From positions 1-64,000 of the forward strand of contig NZ_JACHNZ010000004.1 of NCBI RefSeq assembly GCF_014199685.1: a DNA stretch of 64,000 nt, in the 5' to 3' direction. The translations under genes and the position numbers were made by a program. Origin of the DNA: Sphingosinicella soli (GTDB taxonomy: Bacteria > Pseudomonadota > Alphaproteobacteria > Sphingomonadales > Sphingomonadaceae). Shown piece by piece: positions 49,760-59,941 of this stretch. Below the pieces are notes generated by a model. It did no database searches and had not been told where the DNA came from. It saw only the letters and a program-made list of their open reading frames with translations. Every line of letters begins with the position of its first letter. Position 1 is the stretch's first letter.

Positions 49760-51298
49760 ATGACCATTCGTATTTCCGACGATGCGGCAGCGCTTGCCTG
49801 CGGTGCGGACGCGGTCGCCGAGGCGTTTGCGAAGGCAGGCCGTACAGCCGAGCGCGTATCGAGCTGGGGCATGCACTGGCTGGAACCGCTCGTCGAGGTG
49901 GACGGCATCGGCTACGGACCGGTGATGCCGGATCGCGTCGGGGACATCCTCGCAGGCCGCGCCGACGACCTTCGCATCGGCGCGGTTGCCGAGCACCCGT
50001 TCATCAAGAGCCAGCAGCGCCTGACCTTCGCGCGCTTCGGCAAGACACGCCCGCTGAGCCTCGACGATTACGCCGCGACCGGCGGCTGGAAGGGGCTGGA
50101 GCGCGCCCGCGCGCTCGGCGCCGACGACACCATCGCCGAAGTGCTCGCCTCGGGCCTGCGCGGGCGCGGCGGCGCGGGGTTCCCGGCGGGCATCAAGTGG
50201 CGCACGGTCGCGGACGCGCCGGGGCCGCGCAAGTTCATCGTCTGCAATGCCGACGAAGGCGACAGCGGCACGTTCGCCGACCGCATGGTGATGGAGGGCG
50301 ATCCCTTCATGCTGATCGAGGGGCTCGCCATCGCAGGCCTCGCGGTGGGTGCCGGCAAGGCCTACGTCTACATCCGCAGCGAATATCCGCACGCGATCGC
50401 GAAGATGGAGGCCGCCGCCGCGCTCGCTTCGCCGATCATCGCCCCGTTCGAGGTGGAAATCCGCACCGGCGCGGGCGCCTATGTGTGCGGCGAGGAAACC
50501 TCGCTGCTGAACAGCCTTGAAGGCAAGCGCGGAGAGGTTCGCGCCAAGCCGCCGCTGCCCGCGCACGAGGGGCTTTTCGGCTGCCCCACCGTCATCAACA
50601 ACGTGCTGACGCTCGCCGCCGTGCCGTTCGTGCTGGCGGAGGGCGCGAAAGCCTATGCCGACTACGGCATGGGCCGGTCGCGCGGCACGATGCCTGTGCA
50701 GCTTGCCGGAAACATCAGGCACGGCGGCCTCTATGAGATCGCGTTCGGCATCACGCTCGGCGCGCTCGTGAACGAGATCGGCGGGGGCACCGCCTCCGGC
50801 CGTCCCGTGCGCGCCGTCCAGGTCGGCGGGCCGCTCGGCGCTTATGTGCCGGTGTCGCAGTTCGACCTGCCGTTCGATTACGAGGCGTTCGCGGCAGCCG
50901 ACGGCCTGATCGGCCACGGCGGCATCGTCGTGTTCGACGACAGCGTGGACATGGCGCGGCAGGCGCGCTTCGCGATGCAGTTCTGCGCGGTGGAAAGCTG
51001 CGGAAAATGCACGCCCTGCCGCATCGGCGCGGTGCGCGGGGTGGAGACCATCGACCGCCTTATGGCAGGCGGAAGGACGCGCGGTGCGGTTGAAAACCTG
51101 CCGCAGATCCACAACGCCCCTCGTCGCAAACGCGCGGCGGAAGACGAGGTCGCACTGCTGCGCGACCTCTGCGAAACCATGAAGTTCGGCTCGCTCTGCG
51201 CGCTCGGCGGCTTCACACCTTACCCTGTGCTTTCGGCGCTCAATCACTTTCCGGAGGATTTTGTGGTAGAGTCCGCCGCTGAAGGAAACGCAGCATGA
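49760..51298 (+). CDS. fdsB: NAD-dependent formate dehydrogenase, beta (diaphorase) subunit
   Basis: A 512-residue NuoF-like flavoprotein. An N-terminal thioredoxin-like extension (about 1-110) typical of FdsB precedes the FMN/NAD domain with GLRGRGGAGFPAGIKW and CNADEGDSGTF. The [4Fe-4S] site is AVESCGKCTPCRIGAVRG with a fourth Cys in SLCALGG. It passes electrons from formate oxidation to NAD+. It lies 3 bp after fdsG and overlaps fdsA by 4 bp. Confidence 0.95.
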   Translation: MTIRISDDAAALACGADAVAEAFAKAGRTAERVSSWGMHWLEPLVEVDGIGYGPVMPDRVGDILAGRADDLRIGAVAEHPFIKSQQRLTFARFGKTRPLSLDDYAATGGWKGLERARALGADDTIAEVLASGLRGRGGAGFPAGIKWRTVADAPGPRKFIVCNADEGDSGTFADRMVMEGDPFMLIEGLAIAGLAVGAGKAYVYIRSEYPHAIAKMEAAAALASPIIAPFEVEIRTGAGAYVCGEETSLLNSLEGKRGEVRAKPPLPAHEGLFGCPTVINNVLTLAAVPFVLAEGAKAYADYGMGRSRGTMPVQLAGNIRHGGLYEIAFGITLGALVNEIGGGTASGRPVRAVQVGGPLGAYVPVSQFDLPFDYEAFAAADGLIGHGGIVVFDDSVDMARQARFAMQFCAVESCGKCTPCRIGAVRGVETIDRLMAGGRTRGAVENLPQIHNAPRRKRAAEDEVALLRDLCETMKFGSLCALGGFTPYPVLSALNHFPEDFVVESAAEGNAA

Positions 51299-54138
51299 CC
51301 TATGTTCGCCAGAACGATTTCGGAACGCCCGCATCACTGAGCGAGGAAACCGTCACGCTCACCATCGACGGGCGGGCGGTGAGCGTGCCCAAGGGCACCA
51401 CCGTGATGCGCGCCGCCGCCGAAATCGGCACCGCGATTCCCAAACTTTGCGCGAGCGACAACCTCAAGGCGTTCGGCTCGTGCCGGCTGTGCCTCGTTGA
51501 AATCGACGGCGCGCGCGGCACGCCCGCTTCGTGCACCACGCCCGTCGCCGGCGGCATGGTGGTGCACACCGAAACGCCGCGCCTGCAAAAGCTGCGGCGC
51601 GGCGTGATGGAGCTTTACATCTCCGATCACCCGCTCGACTGCCTCACCTGCTCGGCCAACAACGACTGCGAACTGCAGGATCAGGCCGCCGCCGTGGGCC
51701 TGCGCGACGTGCGCTACGGCTATGAGGGCGAAAACCACCTCGCGCTCGATCTCGATACGTCGAACCCCTATTTTGATTTCGACCCTTCGAAGTGCATCGC
51801 CTGCTCGCGCTGCGTGCGCGCCTGCGACGAGGTGCAGGGCACGTTCGCGCTGACCATCGAAGGGCGCGGCTTCGAATCGAAGGTCTCGGCGGGGCTTGGC
51901 TCGGACGATTTCCTCGGCTCCGAATGCGTCTCCTGCGGCGCCTGCGTGCAGGCCTGCCCCACCGCGACCCTGCAGGAAAAGTCGGTGAAGGAAATCGGCC
52001 TTCCCGACCGCAGCGTCGTCACCACCTGCGCCTATTGCGGCGTCGGCTGCACCTTCCGCGCCGAGATGCGCGGCGAGCAGCTCGTCCGTATGGTGCCGTG
52101 GAAGGACGGCAAGGCCAATCGCGGCCACAGCTGCGTGAAGGGCCGCTTCGCGTGGGGCTATGCCCAGCACGCCGACCGCATCCTGAAACCGATGATCCGC
52201 GCCAGCATCAACGATCCTTGGCGCGAGGTGGAGTGGGACGAAGCCTTCGCCTACGCCGCCTCCGAACTGAAGCGCATCGCCGCGACGTACGGCGACAAGG
52301 CGCTCGGCGGCATCACCTCGTCGCGCTGCACCAACGAGGAGACATTCCTCGTCCAGAAGCTCGTCCGCGCAGGCTTCGGCAACAACAATGTCGATACGTG
52401 CGCGCGCGTCTGCCATTCGCCGACCGGTTACGGCCTGAAGACCACGTTCGGCACCTCGGCGGGCACACAGGATTTCGACAGCGTCGAACAGAGCGACGTC
52501 ATGCTCGTCATCGGCGCCAACCCCACAGACGGCCACCCCGTCTTCGCCAGCCGCATGAAGCGGCGCCTGCGCCAGGGCGCGAAGCTGATCGTCATCGATC
52601 CGCGCCGCACCGATCTCGTCCGCTCGCCGCATATCGAGGCGGAGCACCATCTGCCGCTGCGCCCCGGCACCAACGTCGCCGTGCTGACGGCGATGGCGCA
52701 CACCATCGTCACCGAAGGCCTCGCCGACGAAGCCTTCATCCGCGAACGCTGCGACTGGGACGAGTATCAGGACTGGGCGGCGTTCGTGTCCGACGCCAAG
52801 AATTCGCCCGAAACGCTCGCCCCGGTCACGGGCGTTGATCCTGCCGAGCTTCGCGCCGCCGCGCGCCTCTATGCCACCGGCGGCAACGCGGCGATCTACT
52901 ATGGCCTCGGCGTTACCGAACATTCGCAGGGTTCGTCCACCGTGATGGCGATCGCCAACCTCGCGATGGCGACGGGCAACATCGGACGGCCGGGCGTCGG
53001 CGTGAACCCGCTGCGCGGCCAGAACAACGTGCAGGGCGCCTGCGACATGGGCAGCTTCCCGCACGAGCTTTCCGGCTATCGCCACATCTCCGACGCCGCC
53101 GCGCGCAAGCTCTTCGAGGATGACTGGGGCGTTCACCTCGATCCCGAGCCCGGCCTGCGCATCCCCAACATGCTCGACGCCGCCGTCGACGGCGTGTTCA
53201 AGGCGCTTTACGTGCAGGGCGAGGATATCCTGCAGTCCGACCCCGACACGAAGCACGTCGCCGCCGGCCTCGCCGCGATGGAATGCGTGATCGTCCACGA
53301 CCTGTTCCTCAATGAAACCGCGAACTACGCGCACATCTTCCTGCCCGGCTCGACCTTCCTTGAGAAGGACGGCACCTTCACCAACGCCGAGCGGCGTATC
53401 CAGCCGGTGCGCAAGGTGATGTCGCCGCTGAACGGCCTGTCCGACTGGGAGGTGACGCAGCGCCTCGCGCAGGCAATGGGGCTCGATTGGAACTACACGC
53501 ACCCCGCCGAGATCATGGACGAGATCGCGCGCCTGACGCCCAGCTTCGCGGGCGTCAGCTTCGACCGGCTGGACGCGGAAGGCTCGATGCAGTGGCCGGT
53601 GAACGACGCCGCGCCGGACGGAACGCCCGTGATGCACATCGACGGTTTCGTGCGGGGGCGCGGCAAGTTCGTCGTCACCGACTATGTGCCGACCGACGAG
53701 CGCACGGGCCCGCGCTTCCCGCTGCTGCTCACCACGGGCCGCATCCTCAGCCACTATAATGTCGGCGCGCAGACCCGCCGCACCGCGAACGTCGCCTGGC
53801 ACCCCGAAGACCTGCTGGAAATCCACCCGTCCGACGCCGAAAATCGCGGCCTGAAGGACGGCGACTGGGTGAAGCTCGCCAGCCGCTCGGGCGAGACGGC
53901 ACTGCGCGCGCTGGTGACGGACCGGGTAGCGCCGGGCGTCGTCTACACGACCTTCCACCACCCCGCGACGCAGGCGAACGTGGTGACGACGGACTATTCG
54001 GACTGGGCTACCAACTGCCCAGAATACAAGGTCACAGCGGTGCAGATCAGTGCCTCCAACGGGCCGACCGACTGGCAGGAGGACTATTCGCGCCAGAGCG
54101 AGCGCGCGCGCCGCATCGAAGGCATCGCCGCCGAATGA
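51295..54138 (+). CDS. fdsA: NAD-dependent formate dehydrogenase, alpha (molybdenum) subunit
   Basis: A 947-residue catalytic subunit. Order of domains: N-terminal [2Fe-2S] (CASDNLKAFGSCRLC), His-ligated cluster (HPLDCLTCSANNDCELQ), two [4Fe-4S] sites (CIACSRCVRACDEV and CVSCGACVQACP), then the molybdopterin domain opening CAYCGVGCTF. The catalytic residue is Cys near 373 (CARVCHSPTGYG), so this is a cysteine rather than selenocysteine enzyme. It oxidises formate to CO2 with bis-MGD. The length and arrangement match oxygen-tolerant FdsABG complexes. Confidence 0.96.
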   Translation: MTYVRQNDFGTPASLSEETVTLTIDGRAVSVPKGTTVMRAAAEIGTAIPKLCASDNLKAFGSCRLCLVEIDGARGTPASCTTPVAGGMVVHTETPRLQKLRRGVMELYISDHPLDCLTCSANNDCELQDQAAAVGLRDVRYGYEGENHLALDLDTSNPYFDFDPSKCIACSRCVRACDEVQGTFALTIEGRGFESKVSAGLGSDDFLGSECVSCGACVQACPTATLQEKSVKEIGLPDRSVVTTCAYCGVGCTFRAEMRGEQLVRMVPWKDGKANRGHSCVKGRFAWGYAQHADRILKPMIRASINDPWREVEWDEAFAYAASELKRIAATYGDKALGGITSSRCTNEETFLVQKLVRAGFGNNNVDTCARVCHSPTGYGLKTTFGTSAGTQDFDSVEQSDVMLVIGANPTDGHPVFASRMKRRLRQGAKLIVIDPRRTDLVRSPHIEAEHHLPLRPGTNVAVLTAMAHTIVTEGLADEAFIRERCDWDEYQDWAAFVSDAKNSPETLAPVTGVDPAELRAAARLYATGGNAAIYYGLGVTEHSQGSSTVMAIANLAMATGNIGRPGVGVNPLRGQNNVQGACDMGSFPHELSGYRHISDAAARKLFEDDWGVHLDPEPGLRIPNMLDAAVDGVFKALYVQGEDILQSDPDTKHVAAGLAAMECVIVHDLFLNETANYAHIFLPGSTFLEKDGTFTNAERRIQPVRKVMSPLNGLSDWEVTQRLAQAMGLDWNYTHPAEIMDEIARLTPSFAGVSFDRLDAEGSMQWPVNDAAPDGTPVMHIDGFVRGRGKFVVTDYVPTDERTGPRFPLLLTTGRILSHYNVGAQTRRTANVAWHPEDLLEIHPSDAENRGLKDGDWVKLASRSGETALRALVTDRVAPGVVYTTFHHPATQANVVTTDYSDWATNCPEYKVTAVQISASNGPTDWQEDYSRQSERARRIEGIAAE

Positions 54139-54356
54139 ACAGCCTCGAAAAGCTGGTTTACATGGCGAACCAGATCGCGCGAAATCTGGAAACCGAGGGC
54201 GACAAGGCGGCGGACACGACCGCCGCGCACATCGTCGCCTTCTGGGATCCGCGCATGAAGTCCATGATCCTCAGCCATCTGGATGCGGGCGGCGAAGGGC
54301 TCTCGCCAGCCGCGCGCGCGGCGCTCGGCAAGGTCCGCGCCGCCGCCGATGCCTGA
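54135..54356 (+). CDS. fdsD: Formate dehydrogenase delta subunit
   Basis: A 73-residue helical protein (LEKLVYMANQIARNLETEGD, VAFWDPRMKSMILSHLDAGG) of the FdsD family. It overlaps fdsA by 4 bp and fdhD by 8 bp. In related systems it is needed for full activity and for cofactor insertion or stability of the complex. Confidence 0.92.
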   Translation: MNSLEKLVYMANQIARNLETEGDKAADTTAAHIVAFWDPRMKSMILSHLDAGGEGLSPAARAALGKVRAAADA

Positions 54357-55131
54357 TACCGCCGCGCGACACGCGCAGTTCACCGAGATCTTCGCAAACA
54401 GCGGCAGCGCCGCGATCACGCGCGAGATTCCGGTGGAAGCGCCCGTCGCGCTCGAATTCAACGGCATCGCCTACGCGGTGATGATGGCGACGCCCGCCGA
54501 CCTTTCCGATTTCGTCACCGGCTTCGCGATCACCGAGCAGCTTGTCGCGCGCGCCGACGAGATCGAGGACATCGACATCGCCGAGACCGACAAGGGCTGG
54601 ATCGTCCGCGTCATGCTCGCGCCGCGCGCCGCCGCGCCGGTGCTGGAACGCGCACGCCGCCGCGTTTCCGAAAGCAGCTGCGGCCTCTGCGGCATCGAGA
54701 ATCTGGAACAGATCGCCCGCCCCCTGCCCCGCATCGCCGATCCGCTGGATATCGACCCGCAGGCGATCTTCGCCGCGCTCGGCGCGCTGCGTGAAGCGCA
54801 GCACCTCGGCCGCCGCACCGCCGCCGTCCACGCCGCCGCCTTCTGCGATATCGCCGGGCGCATATTGGAATCGCGCGAGGATGTCGGCCGCCACAACGCA
54901 CTCGACAAGCTGATCGGCGCGCTCGCCCGCACCGGGATACCGGCGGCGGACGGATTCTTCCTGCTCACCGCGCGCTGCAGCTATGAACTCGTCGAGAAAA
55001 CCGTCGTCGCGGGTGGCCGCGCGCTTGCCACCATCTCCGCGCCGACGACGCTTGCGATAGACCGCGCGCGGCAGGCAGGCCTCGCGCTGCACGTGCTGAC
55101 AAGGGAAGATTCACTCTTGCGCGTCATGTAG
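54349..55131 (+). CDS. fdhD: Formate dehydrogenase accessory sulfurtransferase
   Basis: A 260-residue chaperone that transfers sulfur from a cysteine desulfurase to the bis-MGD cofactor before insertion in FdsA. The reactive pair is Cys111 and Cys114 (SSCGLCG), followed by [13 protein letters not shown]-type and [14 protein letters not shown] blocks. It is called fdsC in fds operons. ATG 54349 gives an 8-bp overlap with fdsD and the family N-terminus, and is preferred to an earlier in-frame start. Confidence 0.93.
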   Translation: MPDTAARHAQFTEIFANSGSAAITREIPVEAPVALEFNGIAYAVMMATPADLSDFVTGFAITEQLVARADEIEDIDIAETDKGWIVRVMLAPRAAAPVLERARRRVSESSCGLCGIENLEQIARPLPRIADPLDIDPQAIFAALGALREAQHLGRRTAAVHAAAFCDIAGRILESREDVGRHNALDKLIGALARTGIPAADGFFLLTARCSYELVEKTVVAGGRALATISAPTTLAIDRARQAGLALHVLTREDSLLRVM

Positions 55132-55151
55132 CGCTTGGGTCTCAGGGGGAT

Positions 55152-56015
55152 ATGGCGATGGAATCCAGCAACATCTGCACGCTGACGCTGTCGTGCGCCG
55201 ACAAGCCGGGCCTTGTCGCGGCGGTCGCCACGCTGCTCGCGGAGAGCGGCGGCAACATCCTCGATGCGCAGCAGTTCAACGACCAGCTGACCGACCGCTT
55301 CTTCATGCGCGTCGTCTTCGATCTCGCCGCCCCGGCGCAGGCGGAGTTCAAGGCGCATTTCGCCGCGCTTGCCGACGCGCACGGCATGAACTGGCGGCTG
55401 CGCGCAGCCGCCGAGAAAATACGCGTTCTGCTGCTGGTTTCGAAGTTCGATCACTGCCTCACCGATCTGCTCTACCGCAAACGCATCGGCGAGCTTGAGA
55501 TGGACGTGGTCGGCATTATTTCCAACCACCCGAAAGATGCGGCCGCGCCGATCAACGGCGATATTCCCTTTCACCACCTGCCGATCACGAAGGACACGAA
55601 GGCCGCGCAGGAAGCCGCCATCAAGCGGATCGTGGATGAAAGCGGTGCCGAACTCATCGTGCTCGCCCGCTACATGCAGATCCTTTCGGATGATCTCGCC
55701 GCGTTCCTCTCCGGCCGCTGCATCAACATCCACCATAGCTTCCTGCCCGGTTTCAAGGGTGCCAAGCCCTATCATCAGGCGCACGCGCGCGGCGTGAAGA
55801 TCATCGGCGCCACCGCGCACTACGTGACCGCCGACCTCGACGAAGGCCCGATCATCGCGCAGGACGTCGAGCACATCAGCCACACCGACACACCCGACGA
55901 TCTCGTCCGCAAGGGACGCGATATCGAACGCCGCGTGCTCGCCCGCGCTGTCCGCTACCACCTGCAGGACCGCGTGCTGCTGAACGGCGCCACCACGGTG
56001 GTTTTCCGGGATTAG
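55152..56015 (+). CDS. purU: Formyltetrahydrofolate deformylase
   Basis: A 287-residue enzyme hydrolysing 10-formyl-tetrahydrofolate to formate and tetrahydrofolate. An ACT domain (about 8-88, [20 protein letters not shown]) is joined to a formyltransferase-like domain with [17 protein letters not shown] (191-207) and the catalytic Asp near 230 ([11 protein letters not shown]). Its product is the substrate of the Fds enzyme encoded just upstream (20-bp gap), so the unit makes and oxidises formate. Confidence 0.95.
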   Translation: MAMESSNICTLTLSCADKPGLVAAVATLLAESGGNILDAQQFNDQLTDRFFMRVVFDLAAPAQAEFKAHFAALADAHGMNWRLRAAAEKIRVLLLVSKFDHCLTDLLYRKRIGELEMDVVGIISNHPKDAAAPINGDIPFHHLPITKDTKAAQEAAIKRIVDESGAELIVLARYMQILSDDLAAFLSGRCINIHHSFLPGFKGAKPYHQAHARGVKIIGATAHYVTADLDEGPIIAQDVEHISHTDTPDDLVRKGRDIERRVLARAVRYHLQDRVLLNGATTVVFRD

Positions 56016-56077
56016 GCCCGGTGGACTCGCCCTCCGAATCGCCATAGCCTCGCGGCCTTCCTCAAAAGGAGCAGGCC

Positions 56078-56506
56078 ATGAAGATCGATCGCAAGGGTTC
56101 CGCGCACTGGGAAGGCGGCCTGAAGGATGGCCGCGGCAGCATTTCCACCCAAAGCGGCGCGCTCGACAAGCGCCCTTACGGCTTCGCGATGCGCTTCGAA
56201 GGCGTGCCGGGCACCAACCCGGAAGAGCTGATCGGCGCGGCGCACGCGGGCTGCTTCACGATGGCGCTGTCGCTGATCCTCGGCGAAGCCGGGCTCACCG
56301 CCGAGAGCATGGACACGACAGCCACCGTGACGCTCGAAAAGCTGGACAGCGGCTTCACGATCACCGCGATCCACCTGAACCTGGAAGCGACGATCCCCGG
56401 CACGGACGATGCGGCGTTTCAGGAGCTTGCCGCCAAGGCCAAGGCGAACTGCCCGGTCTCGAAGCTGATGAACGCCGAGATCACACTCGACGCGGCGCTC
56501 GTCTGA
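56078..56506 (+). CDS. osmC: OsmC family peroxiredoxin
   Basis: A 142-residue thiol-dependent hydroperoxide reductase of the OsmC branch. The two active cysteines lie in GAAHAGCFTMALSLIL and KANCPVSKLM, and the N-terminal KGSAHWEGGLKDGRGSIS matches E. coli OsmC. It detoxifies organic peroxides. An AAGGAGCAGGCC ribosome site precedes the ATG. Confidence 0.93.
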   Translation: MKIDRKGSAHWEGGLKDGRGSISTQSGALDKRPYGFAMRFEGVPGTNPEELIGAAHAGCFTMALSLILGEAGLTAESMDTTATVTLEKLDSGFTITAIHLNLEATIPGTDDAAFQELAAKAKANCPVSKLMNAEITLDAALV

Positions 56507-56522
56507 ACCGTAAAGGGCGGGC

Positions 56523-58961
56523 GTGAGCGACGCCCTGCCCATCCATGCCGTTTTGCCCGCGCTGCTCGCGGCGCTGCGCGAACGTGCATCCGCCGTGCTC
56601 GTCGCGCCGCCGGGTGCGGGCAAAACCACGGCGGTCGCGCCCGCGCTTGTCGGCGAGCCCTGGTGTACCGGGCAGATCCTGCTGCTGTCCCCCCGCCGTC
56701 TCGCTGCGCGTGCTGCGGCCGAACGCATGGCGGAAACGGCGGGCGAGCCCGTCGGCAAGTCGATCGGCTATGCGACGCGGCTGGATAGCAAGCACGGCAA
56801 GGACACGCGCATCCTCGTGCTGACCGAAGGCATCTTCCGCAACCGCATCCAGGCCGACCCGGAACTCGCGGGCGTTTCCGCCGTGCTCTTCGACGAAATT
56901 CACGAACGCAGCCTCGACAGCGATTTCGGCCTCGCGCTCGCGCTCGATGCGCAAGGCGCATTGCGGCCCGACCTGCGCATTCTGCCGATGTCCGCAACAC
57001 TCGACGGCGTGCGCTTTTCGAAGCTGCTGGACGGCGCGCCCGTCATCGAGAGCGAAGGCCGCAGCCATGCGCTCGATGTCCGCTATCTCGGCCGTACCGC
57101 CGAACAGCGTATCGAAGACAGCATCGCGTCAGCGATCCGCCGCGCGCTCGGGGAGGCCGAAGGTGACCTGCTCGCGTTCCTGCCCGGCGTCGGCGAGATC
57201 GAGCGCACCGCCGAGCGGCTGGAAACGCTTGCGGGCATCGCGCTCCACCGCCTGCACGGCAGCCTCGATCCCGCCGCCCAGCGCACAGCGATCCGCAAGG
57301 GCGCGCACGGGCGCAAGGTGGTGCTTGCAACCAGCATCGCCGAAACCAGCCTCACCATCGACGGCGTCCGCATCGTCGTCGATTCGGGCCTCGCGCGCCG
57401 CGCCCGCTACGATCGCGGCGGCGGCATGACACGGCTCGTCACCGAGCGCGCCAGCCAGGCCGCCGTCACGCAGCGCGCGGGCCGCGCCGCGCGGCAGGCG
57501 CCGGGCGTGTGCTACCGGCTATGGGAAGAGGCCGCGACGGCGGGGATGCCGCCGTTCGATCCGCCCGAAATCCTTGAAGCCGATCTTTCCGCGCTGGTTC
57601 TCGACTGCGCGATCTGGGGCGCAGCCGATCCGGCTTCGCTGCGCTGGCTCGATCCGCCGCCCGCCGCAGCCGTTGCCGAAGCGCGCGAGCGGCTGCGGCT
57701 ACTCGGGGCGCTCGACGCGGAAAACCGACCCACAGCCCACGGCCGCCGCATCGCCGAACTGCCGCTGCCCCCGCGCCTCGCGCACATGATGCTCGCGGCG
57801 GCCGAGCGCGGCTGGGGCAAAACCGCCGCCGACGTCGCCGTGCTGCTTTCCGAGCGCGGGCTTGGCGGCACCGACATCGATCTCGAACACCGGCGCGAGC
57901 GCTGGCGGCGCGAGCGCGGGCCGCGCGCGGATGGTGCGCGCGCCCTGGCGGGACGCTGGCAGCGCATGGCGAGCACGAGCGGCGACGGCGAAGGGCCGGT
58001 CGCAGCGTGCATCGCGCTTGCGTTCCCGGACCGTATCGCGAAACGGCGCGGGGCAGACGGGACGGACTGGGCATCCTCCGGCGGGCGCGGTTTCCGGCTC
58101 GACCCCGCTTCGCCGCTCGCCGCGCAGACGTATCTCGCCGTGGCCGAAGTGCAGGGTGCAGCTTCGGGCGCGCGTATCCTCGCCGCGACCGCGATTGCGC
58201 CCGATCTCATCGAGTCGCTGTTTGCGGAGCGCATCGAAACCGTCCGCCGCGTGCGCTTCGACGAGAGCACCGGCGGTATCGTCGCGGTGCGCGAACGGCG
58301 CCTCGGCAGTCTGGCGCTCTCGACCGGGCAGGACGACAGCCCCGATCCCGCCGCCGTCGCCGCCGCACTTCTCGAAGGCGCGCGCAGGGCCGGGATCGGG
58401 GCGCTGCCCTTTTCGGACACTGCGCGGGCGCTGCAGCGGCGCGCCACGTTCGCACGCCGCGTCGATCCTTCGATCGCGGACATAGGCGACGAAGCGCTCG
58501 CGGCCGACATGGACGACTGGCTGCCCCCGCTTCTCGAAAACAGGCGGTCGCTCGGCGCGGTAAACGCCTCCGCGCTCACGCAGATGCTGGAAGCGCGCCT
58601 CGGCTGGGCGGGCAAGGCCGCCGTCGATCGTCTGACGCCCGAAGCCTTCGTCTCGCCGCTCGGCAGCCACCATGCGATCGATTATGCGGCGGAAGGCGGT
58701 CCGGCGGTCGAGCTGCGCGTGCAGGCACTCTTCGGGCTCGGGGCGCACCCGGTGGTTGCCGGGAACGTGCCGCTCGTGCTGCGCCTTACCTCGCCCGCCG
58801 GGCGTCCGATCCAGACCACGAAGGATCTGCCCGGCTTCTGGTCGGGAAGCTGGGCGGCGGTCGCAAAGGAGATGCGCGGGCGCTATCCCAGGCACCCGTG
58901 GCCCGAAGACCCCGCCGCCGCGGCGCCGACGCTCCGCACCAAGCGCGCGGATAACCGTTAA
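56523..58961 (+). CDS. hrpB: ATP-dependent helicase HrpB
   Basis: An 812-residue DEAH-box helicase of the HrpB family. Walker A is VAPPGAGKTTAV (about 28-39), Walker B FDEIHERSLD, motif III MSATLDG and motif VI QRAGRAAR. The HrpB C-terminal domain follows from about 480. HrpB is an RNA helicase of unclear role in most bacteria. It lies 16 bp after osmC and converges with the ornithine-cyclodeaminase family gene, overlapping it by 4 bp at their stops. Confidence 0.93.
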   Translation: MSDALPIHAVLPALLAALRERASAVLVAPPGAGKTTAVAPALVGEPWCTGQILLLSPRRLAARAAAERMAETAGEPVGKSIGYATRLDSKHGKDTRILVLTEGIFRNRIQADPELAGVSAVLFDEIHERSLDSDFGLALALDAQGALRPDLRILPMSATLDGVRFSKLLDGAPVIESEGRSHALDVRYLGRTAEQRIEDSIASAIRRALGEAEGDLLAFLPGVGEIERTAERLETLAGIALHRLHGSLDPAAQRTAIRKGAHGRKVVLATSIAETSLTIDGVRIVVDSGLARRARYDRGGGMTRLVTERASQAAVTQRAGRAARQAPGVCYRLWEEAATAGMPPFDPPEILEADLSALVLDCAIWGAADPASLRWLDPPPAAAVAEARERLRLLGALDAENRPTAHGRRIAELPLPPRLAHMMLAAAERGWGKTAADVAVLLSERGLGGTDIDLEHRRERWRRERGPRADGARALAGRWQRMASTSGDGEGPVAACIALAFPDRIAKRRGADGTDWASSGGRGFRLDPASPLAAQTYLAVAEVQGAASGARILAATAIAPDLIESLFAERIETVRRVRFDESTGGIVAVRERRLGSLALSTGQDDSPDPAAVAAALLEGARRAGIGALPFSDTARALQRRATFARRVDPSIADIGDEALAADMDDWLPPLLENRRSLGAVNASALTQMLEARLGWAGKAAVDRLTPEAFVSPLGSHHAIDYAAEGGPAVELRVQALFGLGAHPVVAGNVPLVLRLTSPAGRPIQTTKDLPGFWSGSWAAVAKEMRGRYPRHPWPEDPAAAAPTLRTKRADNR

Positions 58962-59941
58962 AACGGAGCAGTCGTTCCCAGACCCTTGGCGCGGGCCTGT
59001 TCGAAGACGTGCCAGCCTGCGGCAAGATCCTGCACGATGTGGCCGAGCGATTTGTAGATGGTGATTTCCGCGTCGCCTGTGCGCCCCGCGAGCGTGCCGT
59101 CGAACACCTCGCCGATCTCGCCGACGATGTGGGCATCATCAACGAGCCCGGCCGATTTTGCGTTCAGGAACTCCGCGCCCTGCGCGAGAACGCCGACGCG
59201 GTAATCCGCGATGAAGCGCGATGCCGCGACAAGATCGTTCGCGATCTCGGCAGGCCCGGCGCGGCTCGATCCGACGCTGTTGATGTGCGCGCCCGGCTGC
59301 ACGTCGGCGAGCGCGAGGATCGGCTCCGCCGCCGGGGTGGTGGTGCAGATGATGTCGGCGCCGCGCACCGCGCGCGCCACATCGGGCGCGGCTTCGGCAT
59401 CCAGGCCGAGTTCCTCGCGCACGCGCAGCGAGAACTGTTCGGCCTGCTCAGCCGATCGGCCCCAAACGCTCACTCCGGTGATCGGGCGCACATGGCGTAT
59501 CGCTGCGGCGTGCCGCCACGCCTGCTCGCCGTAGCCGAGGATGGCAAGGCGCGACGGCCCCGGCCGCGCGAGCGCTTCGGTCGCGGCGGCGGACGCTGCC
59601 GCCGTGCGGATCGCCGTGACGATGCTGCCGTCGATGATGGCGACCGGCGCGCCGCTTTCGGGCTCGAACAGAACGACGATGCCCTGGTGCGAATGCTTGC
59701 CCAGTGCGAAATTGCCCGGATAGACGCTGACGATCTTGGCGCCAAACGTGCCGCCGAGCATCGCGCCGGGCATCACGCCGAACGCATTGCCCGCCTGCAG
59801 GTCGATGATGTTCCGAAGCGGCTGCCGGGTTTCCCCCCGCGCGAGCGCCTTCATCGCCTTGCGCATCAGCGCGATGCAATCCTCGTAGCCGAGCAGACGC
59901 TCGACGTCTTCGGCTCCGATGACCAGCAGCGGCGCGCTCAT
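58958..59941 (-). CDS. Ornithine cyclodeaminase / mu-crystallin family protein
   Basis: A 327-residue NAD(P)-binding protein. An N-terminal dimer domain (LLGYEDCIALMRKAMKAL, LRNIIDL, GVMPGAMLGGTFGAK) is followed by a Rossmann fold near 130 (LAILGYGEQAWRHAAAI). Late blocks are ADIICTTTPAAEPIL, INSVGSSRAGPAEI and AEITIYKSLGHIVQDLAAG. Family members are ornithine cyclodeaminase, alanine dehydrogenase, or delta-1-pyrroline(-piperideine)-2-carboxylate reductase. The arginine and lysine of the catalytic set are not distinctive enough to choose. Start 59941 overlaps the symporter stop (ATGA), so it is the last gene of a three-gene unit with an M19 dipeptidase. Confidence 0.88.
   Translation of the reverse strand: MSAPLLVIGAEDVERLLGYEDCIALMRKAMKALARGETRQPLRNIIDLQAGNAFGVMPGAMLGGTFGAKIVSVYPGNFALGKHSHQGIVVLFEPESGAPVAIIDGSIVTAIRTAAASAAATEALARPGPSRLAILGYGEQAWRHAAAIRHVRPITGVSVWGRSAEQAEQFSLRVREELGLDAEAAPDVARAVRGADIICTTTPAAEPILALADVQPGAHINSVGSSRAGPAEIANDLVAASRFIADYRVGVLAQGAEFLNAKSAGLVDDAHIVGEIGEVFDGTLAGRTGDAEITIYKSLGHIVQDLAAGWHVFEQARAKGLGTTAPF

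Noticed and set aside
51334-53961. 875-residue frame antisense to fdsA
   Set aside because: Third-position GC bias of fdsA creates it; fdsA has all cofactor motifs.
51295-54138. Selenocysteine in FdsA
   Set aside because: The catalytic position near residue 373 is encoded by TGC and there is no in-frame TGA.
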